In this document: positions 6,202 through 14,183 of the stretch, in pieces
Layout of the letters: each line of letters starts with the position of its first letter
How positions within the stretch are numbered: the stretch's first letter is position 1
Notes under the pieces: generated by a model
Databases searched by the model: none
Seen by the model: the letters and a program-made list of their open reading frames with translations, nothing else
Told to the model about the DNA's origin: nothing
Assembly: GCA_004376105.1 (NCBI GenBank)
Contig: SOKA01000007.1
Span: 1-15,711, forward strand
Length of the DNA: 15,711 nt
Direction of reading: 5' to 3'
Source: Dehalococcoidia bacterium
Lineage (GTDB): Bacteria; Chloroflexota; Dehalococcoidia; Dehalococcoidales; E44-bin46
Made by a program: the position numbers and the translations under genes

Positions 6202-7109
6202 GGGCTTCGCTTACGTAGATTGCAGGGAACGGAGCACTGGTCGCACTCTATGCTACAGGGTTCAATATGAATTGTTATACTGCAATCACGCAGCCTGTTT
6301 TTTATATCCTGCTCTAGGTGGTCGCACATTAGGTGGGCTTCTTCCACATTAACATTCTTAGGCATTACGAGGTGAAGGTCAATAAAGCGCTGGTTTCCTG
6401 CCTTGCGAGTACGTATTTCATGGAAACCTACTAGCTGACCACTGTGCTCCATAATGCAAGAGGCTATTTCTTTCTCTTCTGCTTCAGGCAATTTCGTGTC
6501 CATCAGCCCGCCAAATGACTTCTTCATTGTAAGGTAGCCAATTCTGGCGATTAGTCCAGCTACTAACAGGGCGACGATGGGGTCAAGTATGCTAAGTCCT
6601 GTTACCCTTACCAAAATTAGCCCAACTAAGACTGCACACGAACTCCACACATCGACAAGCATGTGCCGAGCAGTTGCTTCTAGAGCTATAGAATCGGTAG
6701 CTCGGGCTACCCTCAATGCATACCAAGAAATAATTACATTTATCACTATTGCCGCTGCCGTTATATAAATTCCCAGGGTTACCAACTCCAAAGCTGCCCC
6801 GGCAATTAGCCTTTTTACTGCCTGATAAGAAATTGTACCAGCGGCAACAAATATTAAGCCCGCTATGGTAACGCTGGCAATATTCTCAGCCTTACCATGT
6901 CCGAAGGCATGTCGCTCATCAGGTGGTTTACCTGAAATCCTGATGCCAATATAACCAATAACTATTCCCAACAGGTCAATAGCACTATGGAATGCATCAG
7001 CCCTGATGGCGATACTTCCAGTAAGGATACTGCCAACTACTTTCATGACTATCAGTAAGCTGACAGCAACAATAGAAAGCTTAGCAGTGTTCTCTTTAGT
7101 GGCTAACAT
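6198..7109 (-). CDS. Cation diffusion facilitator (zinc-type) transporter
   Basis: A 303-residue inner-membrane metal efflux protein with six predicted membrane segments (about 9-31, 36-57, 79-97, 110-131, 148-169, 174-192) and a cytoplasmic C-terminal domain (about 205-283). The transport site has HxxxD in helix 2 (H41, D45) and HxxxD in helix 5 (H149, D153), the pattern of zinc/cadmium transporters. FGHGKAEN (69-76) is a family signature. The C-terminus adds a four-cysteine tail (C285, C289, C292, C296) that may bind metal. The ATG at 7109 has GGGG 8 nt upstream and lies 3 nt after the secF stop, so it is very probably translated from the cca-secD-secF message. Its stop overlaps that of the convergent deacetylase gene in a shared TTAA. 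Confidence 0.93.
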   Translation of the reverse strand: MLATKENTAKLSIVAVSLLIVMKVVGSILTGSIAIRADAFHSAIDLLGIVIGYIGIRISGKPPDERHAFGHGKAENIASVTIAGLIFVAAGTISYQAVKRLIAGAALELVTLGIYITAAAIVINVIISWYALRVARATDSIALEATARHMLVDVWSSCAVLVGLILVRVTGLSILDPIVALLVAGLIARIGYLTMKKSFGGLMDTKLPEAEEKEIASCIMEHSGQLVGFHEIRTRKAGNQRFIDLHLVMPKNVNVEEAHLMCDHLEQDIKNRLRDCSITIHIEPCSIECDQCSVPCNLRKRSP

Positions 7110-7112
7110 AAT

Positions 7113-8039
7113 TCATGCCCCTTTAGCTTTGGCTCTAGATATAGATAGCCGTTTAAAGAACATGCCCCACTCCCCCTTCTCCCAGACTATTAGCAATTGG
7201 GGAGCGATACATATAGAGCTGAAAGTTCCAGCAATAATACCGACCAAGAGCACCACTGCGAAATTCTGGATTGATGCCCCAACAAAGAGCAGCAGAGCCA
7301 ATACTACAAAAAGGGTGGTTAGGCTGGTATTTAAGGAACGGCTGAAGGTTTCAATTAGGCTATTATTAACTACAGTCTCAAAGTCGGGGCTTATACCTTT
7401 TCTTAGGTTCTCTCGTATTCTATCAAAGACGACCACAGTATTATTTACACTATAGCCAACAACAGCCAGGATGCCGGTAATAAACATTAGATTGATTTCC
7501 CAGCCCAGTGTGCCACCGAGAATGGAGAAAATCCCTAGTGCCACCAGTGCATCGTGCGCCAGGGCTATTATGGCGCAGGTGCCATAGCGGAATGGGTTTG
7601 GCATCTTGCGAAATGCCCAGGTGATATAAAGCAGTATGCCAACGCTAGCTACAGCTATGGCAATACCGGCATTCCGAGCTGTTTCAGCAGCTACCATAGG
7701 CGATACCGAATAAAAACCCTTCTCCTCAAGGTCGCCAAACCTAGAAGCTAAGGCATCCCTTAACCCCGCCTTGTCCTCCTTGCCCAATTCCCCAGTGCGG
7801 ATAAGAAAATCACCCTTTCCAGTGCTTTGGACTATGGCATTCCCATAGCCTAAGCTAGCTAACTCCTGCTTCAATTCACTCTGGTTTACCTCCTGCTCAA
7901 AGTGCACTGTCATCATTGAGCCGCTACTAAACTCAATCCCCGGTCTCAGCCCAAAGGTGGCTAGAGAAATAATACTAATAATTATCAATATGCCTGAGAT
8001 AAGAAAAAACCGGAACCTTTTGCCAGTAATATCAAACAT
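7113..8039 (-). CDS. secF: Protein translocase subunit SecF
   Basis: A 308-residue membrane subunit of SecDF, which uses the proton gradient to pull exported proteins across the membrane after SecYEG. It starts MFDITGKRFRFF and has a first membrane segment at about 11-30. GIEFSSGS (34-41) corresponds to the GIDF-type motif, and a periplasmic domain precedes five C-terminal helices. GYSVNNTVVVFDRIREN (195-211) is the conserved segment of the RND-type proton path. The ATG at 8039 is chosen over an in-frame GTG at 8048 because AGG lies 8 nt upstream and the N-terminus is then typical. The first 8 bp overlap the end of secD, indicating translational coupling. Confidence 0.95.
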   Translation of the reverse strand: MFDITGKRFRFFLISGILIIISIISLATFGLRPGIEFSSGSMMTVHFEQEVNQSELKQELASLGYGNAIVQSTGKGDFLIRTGELGKEDKAGLRDALASRFGDLEEKGFYSVSPMVAAETARNAGIAIAVASVGILLYITWAFRKMPNPFRYGTCAIIALAHDALVALGIFSILGGTLGWEINLMFITGILAVVGYSVNNTVVVFDRIRENLRKGISPDFETVVNNSLIETFSRSLNTSLTTLFVVLALLLFVGASIQNFAVVLLVGIIAGTFSSICIAPQLLIVWEKGEWGMFFKRLSISRAKAKGA

Positions 8040-9612
8040 TCTCCCCACCTGCCGGTATTCTAAATAGAGATGCCTTTTGCGCCAGACGAGTGCCCACCAA
8101 TAGCCGGAGTAGTGTTCGAGTAACCACGATAGCGGTAAACATACTTATCGCCACGCCGATAAGTAGGGTTACGGCAAAGCCCATAACCGGGGCACTCTCG
8201 ACAATCCTGCTGCCTAATATATAAAGAATGCCACAGATAATGAAGGTGGTAACATTGCTATCCCTAATCGCTGGCCAGGCTCGGCTAAAGCCAGTCTCAA
8301 TGGCTGCCCCTAATGTCCGACCTAGCCTCAATTCCTCCTTCATTCGCTCAAAGATAAGTATATTAGCATCTACCGCCATGCCTATAGAAAGCACAAAGCC
8401 GCCAATACCAGCTAGAGTTAGAGTCACCGGTATCAACTTAAATAATGCCAATACCGCCGCCCCATAAAAAATTAAAGCCAGATTGGCTAGAGCCCCAGGC
8501 AGGCGGTAATAAATACCCATAAATAGCATAACCAGTATTATCCCAATTAGTCCCGCCTTAAGGCTCATATCAATGAAGCCAGCCCCCAATGTAGCTGACA
8601 CCTTTTCCTCATAAAGGGGCGGCTTCTCCAGAGGCATAGGCAAAGCACCAGATTCAAGCAGAATAGCTAAGCGGTTCACCTCTTCAGGGGCAAAGTTGCC
8701 AGTAATAGCCCCTTCACCACCATATGCTGGCTGTCTGATCCAGGGATGCGAGATAAGTGTATTATCTAGGAGAATGCCCAGCTCCTGCTTAGGAGAGAGG
8801 TAAAGTGATCCCCCGTAGAGACGCTGGGCAATCTGGTCAAAGATTTCCCCCCCTTCCTCATTCCACCTAATACTGACCCCGGTTTCGGTGCCTGTGATTC
8901 CGGCGGCGGCATAAGGCTTAGCTTCGTCCAAAAAACTGCCAGTAAGTTGAGTCCCGTCGTCACCTCGAGCTGGAATCCAGGATAAGAGTGCTGGTGACCA
9001 CGGGGTTAGTTGCTCTATTATTTGTTCTTCAGTTTGTTTCAGTTCCTCTATGTCAACAGGGTTACCTGCCTCATCTATATAATCAAGATTACCCTCTTCA
9101 TCCTTGACCACAAAGACTACGGGATTACCATCATTATCAACAAATATGCGGGAACCATCCTCATCCTCATTGAAAAACTCAGAGCGCGCATTTTCAAGAT
9201 AGCCACTAAGATAAACCAGCTTGCCCTCTTTATCCAGCTCCACCCCTCTAAACTCAAGGAAACCCGTTTGTTCTACCAGTCTCTTAGCCTCTTCAATATC
9301 AGTAAACCCGGGAAGCTGCACTAGGATACGCCCGCCCTCTTGCTTCTGGATGATAGGCTCGGTGACGCCATACTTATCAATGCGGTGCCGAATAGTCTCC
9401 AGCGCCCTATCTACATCCCTTGCTTTCTCCTCCCCGGTAGCACCCTCAGGGAACTGAGCCTGATACACTAAATGGCTTCCACCAACAAGGTCAAGCCCCA
9501 GTCGTATTCCCTTTTTGCCCAAAATTCCCTCATTGATGGGCAAGACCACAAGCAAGGCGAGAGCGAAAATAATACTTATTATTATGAGAGTTACTCTATT
9601 TCTTTTAACCAT
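8032..9612 (-). CDS. secD: Protein translocase subunit SecD
   Basis: A 526-residue partner of SecF in the SecDF complex. It has one N-terminal membrane helix (about 7-27), the conserved GLDLVGGSHLVYQ (39-51), a large extracytoplasmic P1 domain, and five helices from about 350 to 505. The segment AVDANILIFERMKEE (413-427) carries the aspartate of the proton pathway. An acidic, low-complexity insertion at about 124-200 lies within the P1 domain and includes three short repeats of the DxxGN type. The ATG at 9612 is preceded by AGG 6 nt upstream. It follows cca by 72 bp and overlaps secF. I see no yajC, which often neighbours secD. Confidence 0.95.
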   Translation of the reverse strand: MVKRNRVTLIIISIIFALALLVVLPINEGILGKKGIRLGLDLVGGSHLVYQAQFPEGATGEEKARDVDRALETIRHRIDKYGVTEPIIQKQEGGRILVQLPGFTDIEEAKRLVEQTGFLEFRGVELDKEGKLVYLSGYLENARSEFFNEDEDGSRIFVDNDGNPVVFVVKDEEGNLDYIDEAGNPVDIEELKQTEEQIIEQLTPWSPALLSWIPARGDDGTQLTGSFLDEAKPYAAAGITGTETGVSIRWNEEGGEIFDQIAQRLYGGSLYLSPKQELGILLDNTLISHPWIRQPAYGGEGAITGNFAPEEVNRLAILLESGALPMPLEKPPLYEEKVSATLGAGFIDMSLKAGLIGIILVMLFMGIYYRLPGALANLALIFYGAAVLALFKLIPVTLTLAGIGGFVLSIGMAVDANILIFERMKEELRLGRTLGAAIETGFSRAWPAIRDSNVTTFIICGILYILGSRIVESAPVMGFAVTLLIGVAISMFTAIVVTRTLLRLLVGTRLAQKASLFRIPAGGENV

Positions 9613-9684
9613 CTTTTGCCTAGCTAAGGTTGTTTATCAAGGGAAGTTTGAACAGGAAAGCCCCTTCTGCTAATAAGCCTAACC

Positions 9685-11259
9685 TCATGGGGAGTTTATG
9701 AAGGCTTCGCCCTCCTTTTTTGAAGAGAGGGTGTCAGGGGGTGAAGTTAATAAACGTTCTATATAAGATATAGCCTCCTGCCTGGTAGTTAGCTCCCCTG
9801 AGGCTTGTGCCTCACGTACTATTTCCAGAAATTCTCCAATTTTAGGTCCTGGGCTCATACCAAAGATATTGATTAAATCATGACCATCAATCAACTTGGG
9901 TGGAGCAACCAAACTCTCCTGCTCAAAGCGCTGAGCCAACACATAGTTTGTCATTTGAGCATGCTCTTGCCATTGAGCTAGATTTAGGTGGGGGCCTCTG
10001 GTGGCTAAATGGTCAGCCAGACTCAAGAATAGTATATCAATGCCAGCCTCTCCAGTATCACGGAAGTAACGATAAATAGCCCGACGAGAAGGAAGCTCGT
10101 TATGGCTCATCTGCACCGGCCTGAGGTGATGCCTTACCATAATTTCCACTAGCTTTATTTCTTTAGTAGTAAACCTTAGCCTTTCCAGAATACCTGCGGC
10201 TATAGAAGCTCCTTCCTTGGCGTGCCCCAAAAAACGCATTCGACCACTAGCATCAATAGCTTTAGTTTGAGGTTTAGTAATATCATGAAGAAGTGCCGCC
10301 AGTTTGAGTAGTATCCGTCTAGTGCTACCACTACTAACCTCAAGGTCAAAGTGCCGATTTAGCACTGCTGACCATGGAGTAACAGCCAAGGCCTCCTCAT
10401 TGGCATACTCCCAGGCTCCCTGCCTAAGCAAAAAGTCAACGGCAACTACTGTTTTAAGAGAGTGGTCAAAAACATCCCAGAAGTGTTCTTTGGGCTGCTT
10501 GACCCCCTTTGTCTGAGCTAGCTCTGGAATCATGGCCGTTAATAAACCCAACTTATCAAGGTAGGGTAAAAGTTGCTCGGCTCGAGGAATAGCCAGAAGC
10601 CGAAGTAGCTCTTCTCTTACTCGCTCACCAGCTACACCGGCTATAAGGTAGGAGTAGCCCTGAATTAGAGCCTCGGTCTCGTTATCAATACCGAAACCAA
10701 GCTCGGCAGCCAAACGCACCGCTCGTAGCAAGCGTGCCGCATCCGATTCAAAAGCCGTCTTGGCCACAGCCCGAATCACCCGCTGATGAAGGTCATTCCA
10801 ACCATTGAAAGGGTCTATGAGTATAGGGGGTTTAGGAGGGACTTCCCTCCTCTTCTTCAAAGGAGAAAGGGTCGGGGGATGAGGTTGGTTAACAATCTTC
10901 CTGAGGTCAACAGCCATTGCATCTATAGTGAAATCACGTCGTGCCAGGTCCTGCTTGATGCTGCCCTTAACTGTAGAGAAATCAAGCTTCCACTGCCCCT
11001 TGGTTGAGGGTGCTTCTTTATTAATCAGAACCACCCTGCCCACCCTATTTACCTCATCCAGCAGGACATACTTACCACCGATAGCAGTAGCTACCTTGGG
11101 AGCAATCTCCACTGCGTCTGCCTCCACAGCGAGGTCAATATCAGCCGTATCTCTCCCCAGCAGCACATCACGCACAAACCCACCAACAACATACGATTGA
11201 ATATCCTGTTCGGTGAGAAAGTTGCTTACCTTGGTTAATAGTAATGAGGCTTCTATCAT
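9685..11259 (-). CDS. cca: CCA tRNA nucleotidyltransferase / poly(A) polymerase family with HD domain
   Basis: A 524-residue class II nucleotidyltransferase that would complete or repair the CCA end of tRNA, or polyadenylate RNA. The N-terminal palm has GGFVRDVLLG (26-35) and the metal-binding aspartates D40 and D42 in ADIDLAV. RRDFTIDAMA (107-116) and DPFNGWNDL (149-157) follow, then the base-recognition helices with ESDAARLLRAVRLAAELGF (171-189). An HD domain lies at about 260-440 with ALLHDITKP (322-330). Residues 125-145, proline- and lysine-rich, interrupt the usual DL...DPFNG spacing, and the last 20 residues are also unusual. Both match one repeated DNA element. ATG 11259 has no good Shine-Dalgarno; a promoter lies just upstream. 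It is first in an operon with secD, secF and the transporter. Choice between CCA-adding and poly(A) activity is not certain. Confidence 0.93.
   Translation of the reverse strand: MIEASLLLTKVSNFLTEQDIQSYVVGGFVRDVLLGRDTADIDLAVEADAVEIAPKVATAIGGKYVLLDEVNRVGRVVLINKEAPSTKGQWKLDFSTVKGSIKQDLARRDFTIDAMAVDLRKIVNQPHPPTLSPLKKRREVPPKPPILIDPFNGWNDLHQRVIRAVAKTAFESDAARLLRAVRLAAELGFGIDNETEALIQGYSYLIAGVAGERVREELLRLLAIPRAEQLLPYLDKLGLLTAMIPELAQTKGVKQPKEHFWDVFDHSLKTVVAVDFLLRQGAWEYANEEALAVTPWSAVLNRHFDLEVSSGSTRRILLKLAALLHDITKPQTKAIDASGRMRFLGHAKEGASIAAGILERLRFTTKEIKLVEIMVRHHLRPVQMSHNELPSRRAIYRYFRDTGEAGIDILFLSLADHLATRGPHLNLAQWQEHAQMTNYVLAQRFEQESLVAPPKLIDGHDLINIFGMSPGPKIGEFLEIVREAQASGELTTRQEAISYIERLLTSPPDTLSSKKEGEAFINSP
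9689..9748. repeat. Short palindromic repeat, copy encoding the C-terminus of the cca product
   Basis: On the plus strand this runs from GGGGAGTTTATGAAGGC to CAGGGGGTGAAGTT and aligns, with small gaps, with 10826-10886. It contains CCCTC...GAGGG arms able to form a hairpin. Read on the minus strand it supplies about the last 20 residues and lies just before the stop codon of the gene. Confidence 0.6.
10826..10886. repeat. Short palindromic repeat inserted in frame inside cca
   Basis: It begins GGGGGTTTAGGAGGGACTTC and ends GTCGGGGGATGAGGTT. GGAGGGA (10835-10841) and TCCCTCC (10844-10850) are perfect inverted arms. It encodes residues 125-145, which break the normal spacing between the RRDFTIDAMA and DPFNG motifs. 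The reading frame relative to the element differs from that of the copy at 9689-9748. Confidence 0.6.
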
Positions 11260-11269
11260 CTAAAGCTAA

Positions 11270-11299
11270 ACTATACTACCAAAGGCATACATTTATCAA
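11270..11299 (-). promoter_or_regulatory. Promoter for the cca-secD-secF-CDF operon
   Basis: On the minus strand the -35 is TTGATA (11294-11299) and the -10 is TATAGT (11270-11275), each 5 of 6 to consensus, with an 18-bp spacer. The predicted start near 11263 leaves a leader of only about 4 nt before ATG 11259, which fits the lack of a Shine-Dalgarno. Confidence 0.5.
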
Positions 11300-11310
11300 G
11301 AAATCAATAA

Positions 11311-11332
11311 AGATTGTATTACTAAACAATCT
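11311..11332. promoter_or_regulatory. Candidate operator: 7-bp inverted repeat between divergent promoters
   Basis: AGATTGT (11311-11317) and ACAATCT (11326-11332) are perfect inverted arms with an 8-nt spacer. The site lies between the two facing -35 elements, a usual place for a dimeric HTH repressor. Binding is inference. Confidence 0.3.
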
Positions 11333-11361
11333 CAAGATGCCATTCCTACCAAGCGATGTAC

Positions 11362-11389
11362 TTGACAATTGGCATTTTTGCGCTATAAT
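11362..11389 (+). promoter_or_regulatory. Perfect-consensus sigma-70 promoter for the small HTH gene
   Basis: TTGACA (11362-11367) and TATAAT (11384-11389) both match consensus exactly, with a 16-bp spacer. The expected start is near 11396, giving a leader of about 25 nt with AGGTG at 11408-11412, 8 nt before ATG 11421. TGGCATT occurs in the spacer (11370-11376) and again at 11399-11405. Confidence 0.75.
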
Positions 11390-11420
11390 ATAGCCATCTG
11401 GCATTACAGGTGTGATAGCT

Positions 11421-11708
11421 ATGATAGTGAGGACAAGGATTTTTGAACTATATAATGGGAGTTACAAGAACCTATCTGAGTTAGCCGAGACTATGGGGAT
11501 ATCGGTGAGCCAGGTTTATCGGGTGCGTGAAGGCAAGCGCTACATCAACCAAAAATTCATTGTTGGGGCGCTAAAAGCCTTCCCTAATTACAAACTAGAC
11601 GAACTCTTTTATCTTGCCCCTGAGTCGGGAGATAAGCAATCAGTAAAAGAGGAACAGCAACAAGCATTGGAAAAGTTCACCTCAGCTATAGGCGGTAGTC
11701 GATTGTGA
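11421..11708 (+). CDS. Small helix-turn-helix protein
   Basis: A 95-residue soluble protein with one DNA-binding-like helix-turn-helix at about residues 17-40 (NLSELAETMGISVSQVYRVREGKR), followed by INQKFIVGALKAFP (42-55) and YKLDELFYL (57-65). The last 28 residues are polar and charged. It resembles Xre/Cro-type or sigma-like HTH domains, and I believe similar proteins occur widely in Dehalococcoidia, but no function is known to me. An ATG at 11421 is preferred over the in-frame GTG at 11412 because AGGTG lies 8 nt before the ATG and overlaps the GTG. A perfect promoter drives it, and inverted and direct repeats around that promoter make autoregulation plausible. It ends 3 bp from the convergent priA stop, with no terminator between. 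Confidence 0.8.
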   Translation: MIVRTRIFELYNGSYKNLSELAETMGISVSQVYRVREGKRYINQKFIVGALKAFPNYKLDELFYLAPESGDKQSVKEEQQQALEKFTSAIGGSRL

Positions 11709-11711
11709 ACC

Positions 11712-14156
11712 TCAGGCTAGACCTATAGGGTCAATGTCTACTGTCCAGCCTTGGGGAATGGGTATCTGCGATAGAAAAGCTGAGGGCTCAGAGCCACGAA
11801 GTATGAGCTGCCACCGAAACCTCCCCCGTAGCTTATGAATAAATGCTGGCGCTGGTCCAATTAGACTGAGGTCATCTATTCCTTTTGAGTCTATTTCCTC
11901 AATAAGCAGGCGCTTCATTCTTTCTGCCTCTCGCTGGCAAAGAGCATCGTTAGTATGGCTATAAACAAGGCAGGCCAGCCGGGTGAAGGGGGGATTACGG
12001 AGCTGGCGTCGATAGTTAATTTCCTTCTCATAGAAAAGGGCGTAATCGTGTTTAGCTGCCGTCTGAATAGCGTAATGCTCCGGGGAGTAGGTCTGAATTA
12101 TAACCTGTCCCCCTAGAGTACCCCGTCCTGCCCTCCCTAGCACCTGAGATAGTAGCTGAAAGGTTCTCTCCCCAGCCCGGAAATCAGGCAGGTTTAAACT
12201 GGTATCAGCGCTAACTACCCCTACCAGGGTAATCAGAGGTAAATCCAATCCCTTGGCGATCATTTGTGTGCCAATAAGAATATCAGCATCGTGGGTGCGG
12301 AACTTGTTTAATATCTCCTGATGAGAATATCTCCCTTTGGTAACGTCGCTGTCCCAACGCAGCAACCTAGCTTGGGGAAAGGTATAACTGGCTTTTTGCT
12401 CCAATTTCTGGGTGCCAATGCCCAAAAACTTTATTCGGCGGCTCAGGCACCGAGGGCAAATCTGAGGGACTGGCATTCTGTAGTTACACCGGTGACAGAC
12501 CAAAACATCCTCGGCAAAATGATAAGTGAGGGCAACATCACAACGCTTACAGCGGAGGACAAAGCCACAACTACGGCATTGAATAAAGGTGGCCCCTCCC
12601 CTCCGATTAAGAAATAGAATCACCTGCTCCTTATTGGCCACAGCTTTAGCTGTGGCTTGTGACAAGGAGCGACTAAAAATGCTCATATTCCCTGCCTTAA
12701 GCTCATCCCTCAAATCTACTACCTCAACCTGGGGTAGGGGTGAGCCTTCATCGGGGACAACCCGTTGAGGAAGCTGAAGTAAGCGATAGTCTCCTCTTTG
12801 AGCATGGTAAAAAGTCTCTACATCGGGGGTAGCACTGCCTAGAATAACTACTGCCCCAGTTAGCTCAGCCAGCTTTATCGCCACATCACGAGCCTGGTAG
12901 CGGGGTGATTTATCATGCTGTTTATAAGTCCATTCATGTTCCTCATCAATAACAATAAGACCCAGCTCAGGTTGGGGGGCAAAAATAGCACTCCTGGAAC
13001 CTATAACTACATCAAATTCTCCGTTTCTTATTCGCTGCCACTCGTCAAATTGTTCTCCCAGGGAGAGTTTACTATGAAGGACAGCCACCTTATGGGGAAA
13101 GCGTGAGGCAAATCGCTCTATAGTCTGGGGAGTAAGTGCAATTTCTGGAACCAGAACAATGCCTCGCTTACCCAGCTTCACCGCCTCAGCCAGAGCCTGC
13201 AGGTAGACCTCTGTCTTGCCACTTCCAGTAACCCCATGGAGCAAAAAAATGGTTGGTGAAGCATAACCCGTTGCCATCTGGAGCAGGCTTGACCTAATAG
13301 CTTGCCAGGCTGACTTTTGGGCGGCGGTAAGCGTCAGTGGCGCTGATGGGGTAATATCCTGGTAGGAAATCGGCTCGCGTTTTACTTCAATCTGTTGAAG
13401 CTCGACTAAACCTTTACTGACTAGGGCGTCAGCCACCGCTTTATCACAGTTAACCCTCTGCCTAGCTTCTGCCCAGGGCACTGGTTCAGCCTGCTCAGCT
13501 AAGAAGTCGACGAGAGCAGCCTGTCTGATAGCTCTTTTTTTGCGCAGCCTGGCTGCCTCCTGCCGAGCTTCACTAGCCTTCACTGCCAGACGCAGGTAAG
13601 CCACCCTCTTAGGTTTTACTTTAACCCCCTCCAACTCATAGCTTTTAACTACCAATCCTTGACCAATCAGTTGAGAGGTGATAAGCCTGGCTCGCCTAGT
13701 CCCTAATGCCTTTTCCAGCTTTTTGAGACCAACTTTGCCTTGTCTCCAAACTAATTCAACAACGTGCCTCTGTTCCCGGGTGAGAGAAGATAGGTCAGGT
13801 TCATGAGGGGTCGGGGGACTACAAATGAAAGTGACTACCTTTCGCTCAAATCCCGGCGGTAGCATTAAAGCCACAGCGTCGAAAAGGGGCGATAGATAAT
13901 AGTCGCTTATCCAGCGAGCCAGCAATACATGGGGTGGGAATAACACCGGGCGAGGTTCAATAATACCGGCTATTTCTTTGGTTTCCTCCACAGAGGGGTA
14001 ATCGGTTAGCTCCAGAACGATGCCCTGGAGTAGCTTATCGCCAAAGGGAACCCATACCGCCTGCCCAACATCAATACTCAAATCAGGGGGGATAGTATAG
14101 CTAAATGTCTTGCGCTGGGCTATTGGCGAGTTAACACTAACCTCAGCATACCCCAT
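11712..14156 (-). CDS. priA: Primosomal protein N' (replication restart helicase PriA)
   Basis: An 814-residue 3'-to-5' DNA helicase that reloads the replicative helicase at stalled forks. The N-terminal DNA-binding domain begins YAEVSVNSPIAQRKTFSYTIP. Walker A is GVTGSGKT (308-315), Walker B is DEEH (404-407), and GSATPD is near 440-445. Eight cysteines (527, 530, 536, 539, 554, 557, 567, 570) form the two zinc sites characteristic of PriA. GIGTQKLE, then IGTQMIAKGLDLP and QVLGRAGR complete the helicase core. An ATG at 14156 is chosen because GGAG lies 6 nt upstream; an in-frame TTG at 14168 overlaps that site. It is the last gene of the moaB-trmD-rplS-priA run and converges on the HTH gene. 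Confidence 0.97.
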   Translation of the reverse strand: MGYAEVSVNSPIAQRKTFSYTIPPDLSIDVGQAVWVPFGDKLLQGIVLELTDYPSVEETKEIAGIIEPRPVLFPPHVLLARWISDYYLSPLFDAVALMLPPGFERKVVTFICSPPTPHEPDLSSLTREQRHVVELVWRQGKVGLKKLEKALGTRRARLITSQLIGQGLVVKSYELEGVKVKPKRVAYLRLAVKASEARQEAARLRKKRAIRQAALVDFLAEQAEPVPWAEARQRVNCDKAVADALVSKGLVELQQIEVKREPISYQDITPSAPLTLTAAQKSAWQAIRSSLLQMATGYASPTIFLLHGVTGSGKTEVYLQALAEAVKLGKRGIVLVPEIALTPQTIERFASRFPHKVAVLHSKLSLGEQFDEWQRIRNGEFDVVIGSRSAIFAPQPELGLIVIDEEHEWTYKQHDKSPRYQARDVAIKLAELTGAVVILGSATPDVETFYHAQRGDYRLLQLPQRVVPDEGSPLPQVEVVDLRDELKAGNMSIFSRSLSQATAKAVANKEQVILFLNRRGGATFIQCRSCGFVLRCKRCDVALTYHFAEDVLVCHRCNYRMPVPQICPRCLSRRIKFLGIGTQKLEQKASYTFPQARLLRWDSDVTKGRYSHQEILNKFRTHDADILIGTQMIAKGLDLPLITLVGVVSADTSLNLPDFRAGERTFQLLSQVLGRAGRGTLGGQVIIQTYSPEHYAIQTAAKHDYALFYEKEINYRRQLRNPPFTRLACLVYSHTNDALCQREAERMKRLLIEEIDSKGIDDLSLIGPAPAFIHKLRGRFRWQLILRGSEPSAFLSQIPIPQGWTVDIDPIGLA

Positions 14157-14162
14157 CCCATA

Positions 14163-14166
14163 CTCC
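14163..14166 (-). promoter_or_regulatory. Ribosome binding site deciding the priA start
   Basis: GGAG on the minus strand with 6 nt to ATG 14156. The upstream in-frame TTG (14168) overlaps it and has no site of its own. Confidence 0.55.
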
Positions 14167-14183
14167 AACGAGGTAGCTCTGAT

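Noticed and set aside
7006..7455. Plus-strand open frame of 149 residues across the secF / transporter junction
   Set aside because: Antisense shadow of two clearly identified genes.
13797..13826. Possible third copy of the cca repeat within priA (encoding SPPTPHEP)
   Set aside because: Only a short C-run with GACCCCTCATGA resembles the repeat; no hairpin and no extended alignment, so chance is likely.
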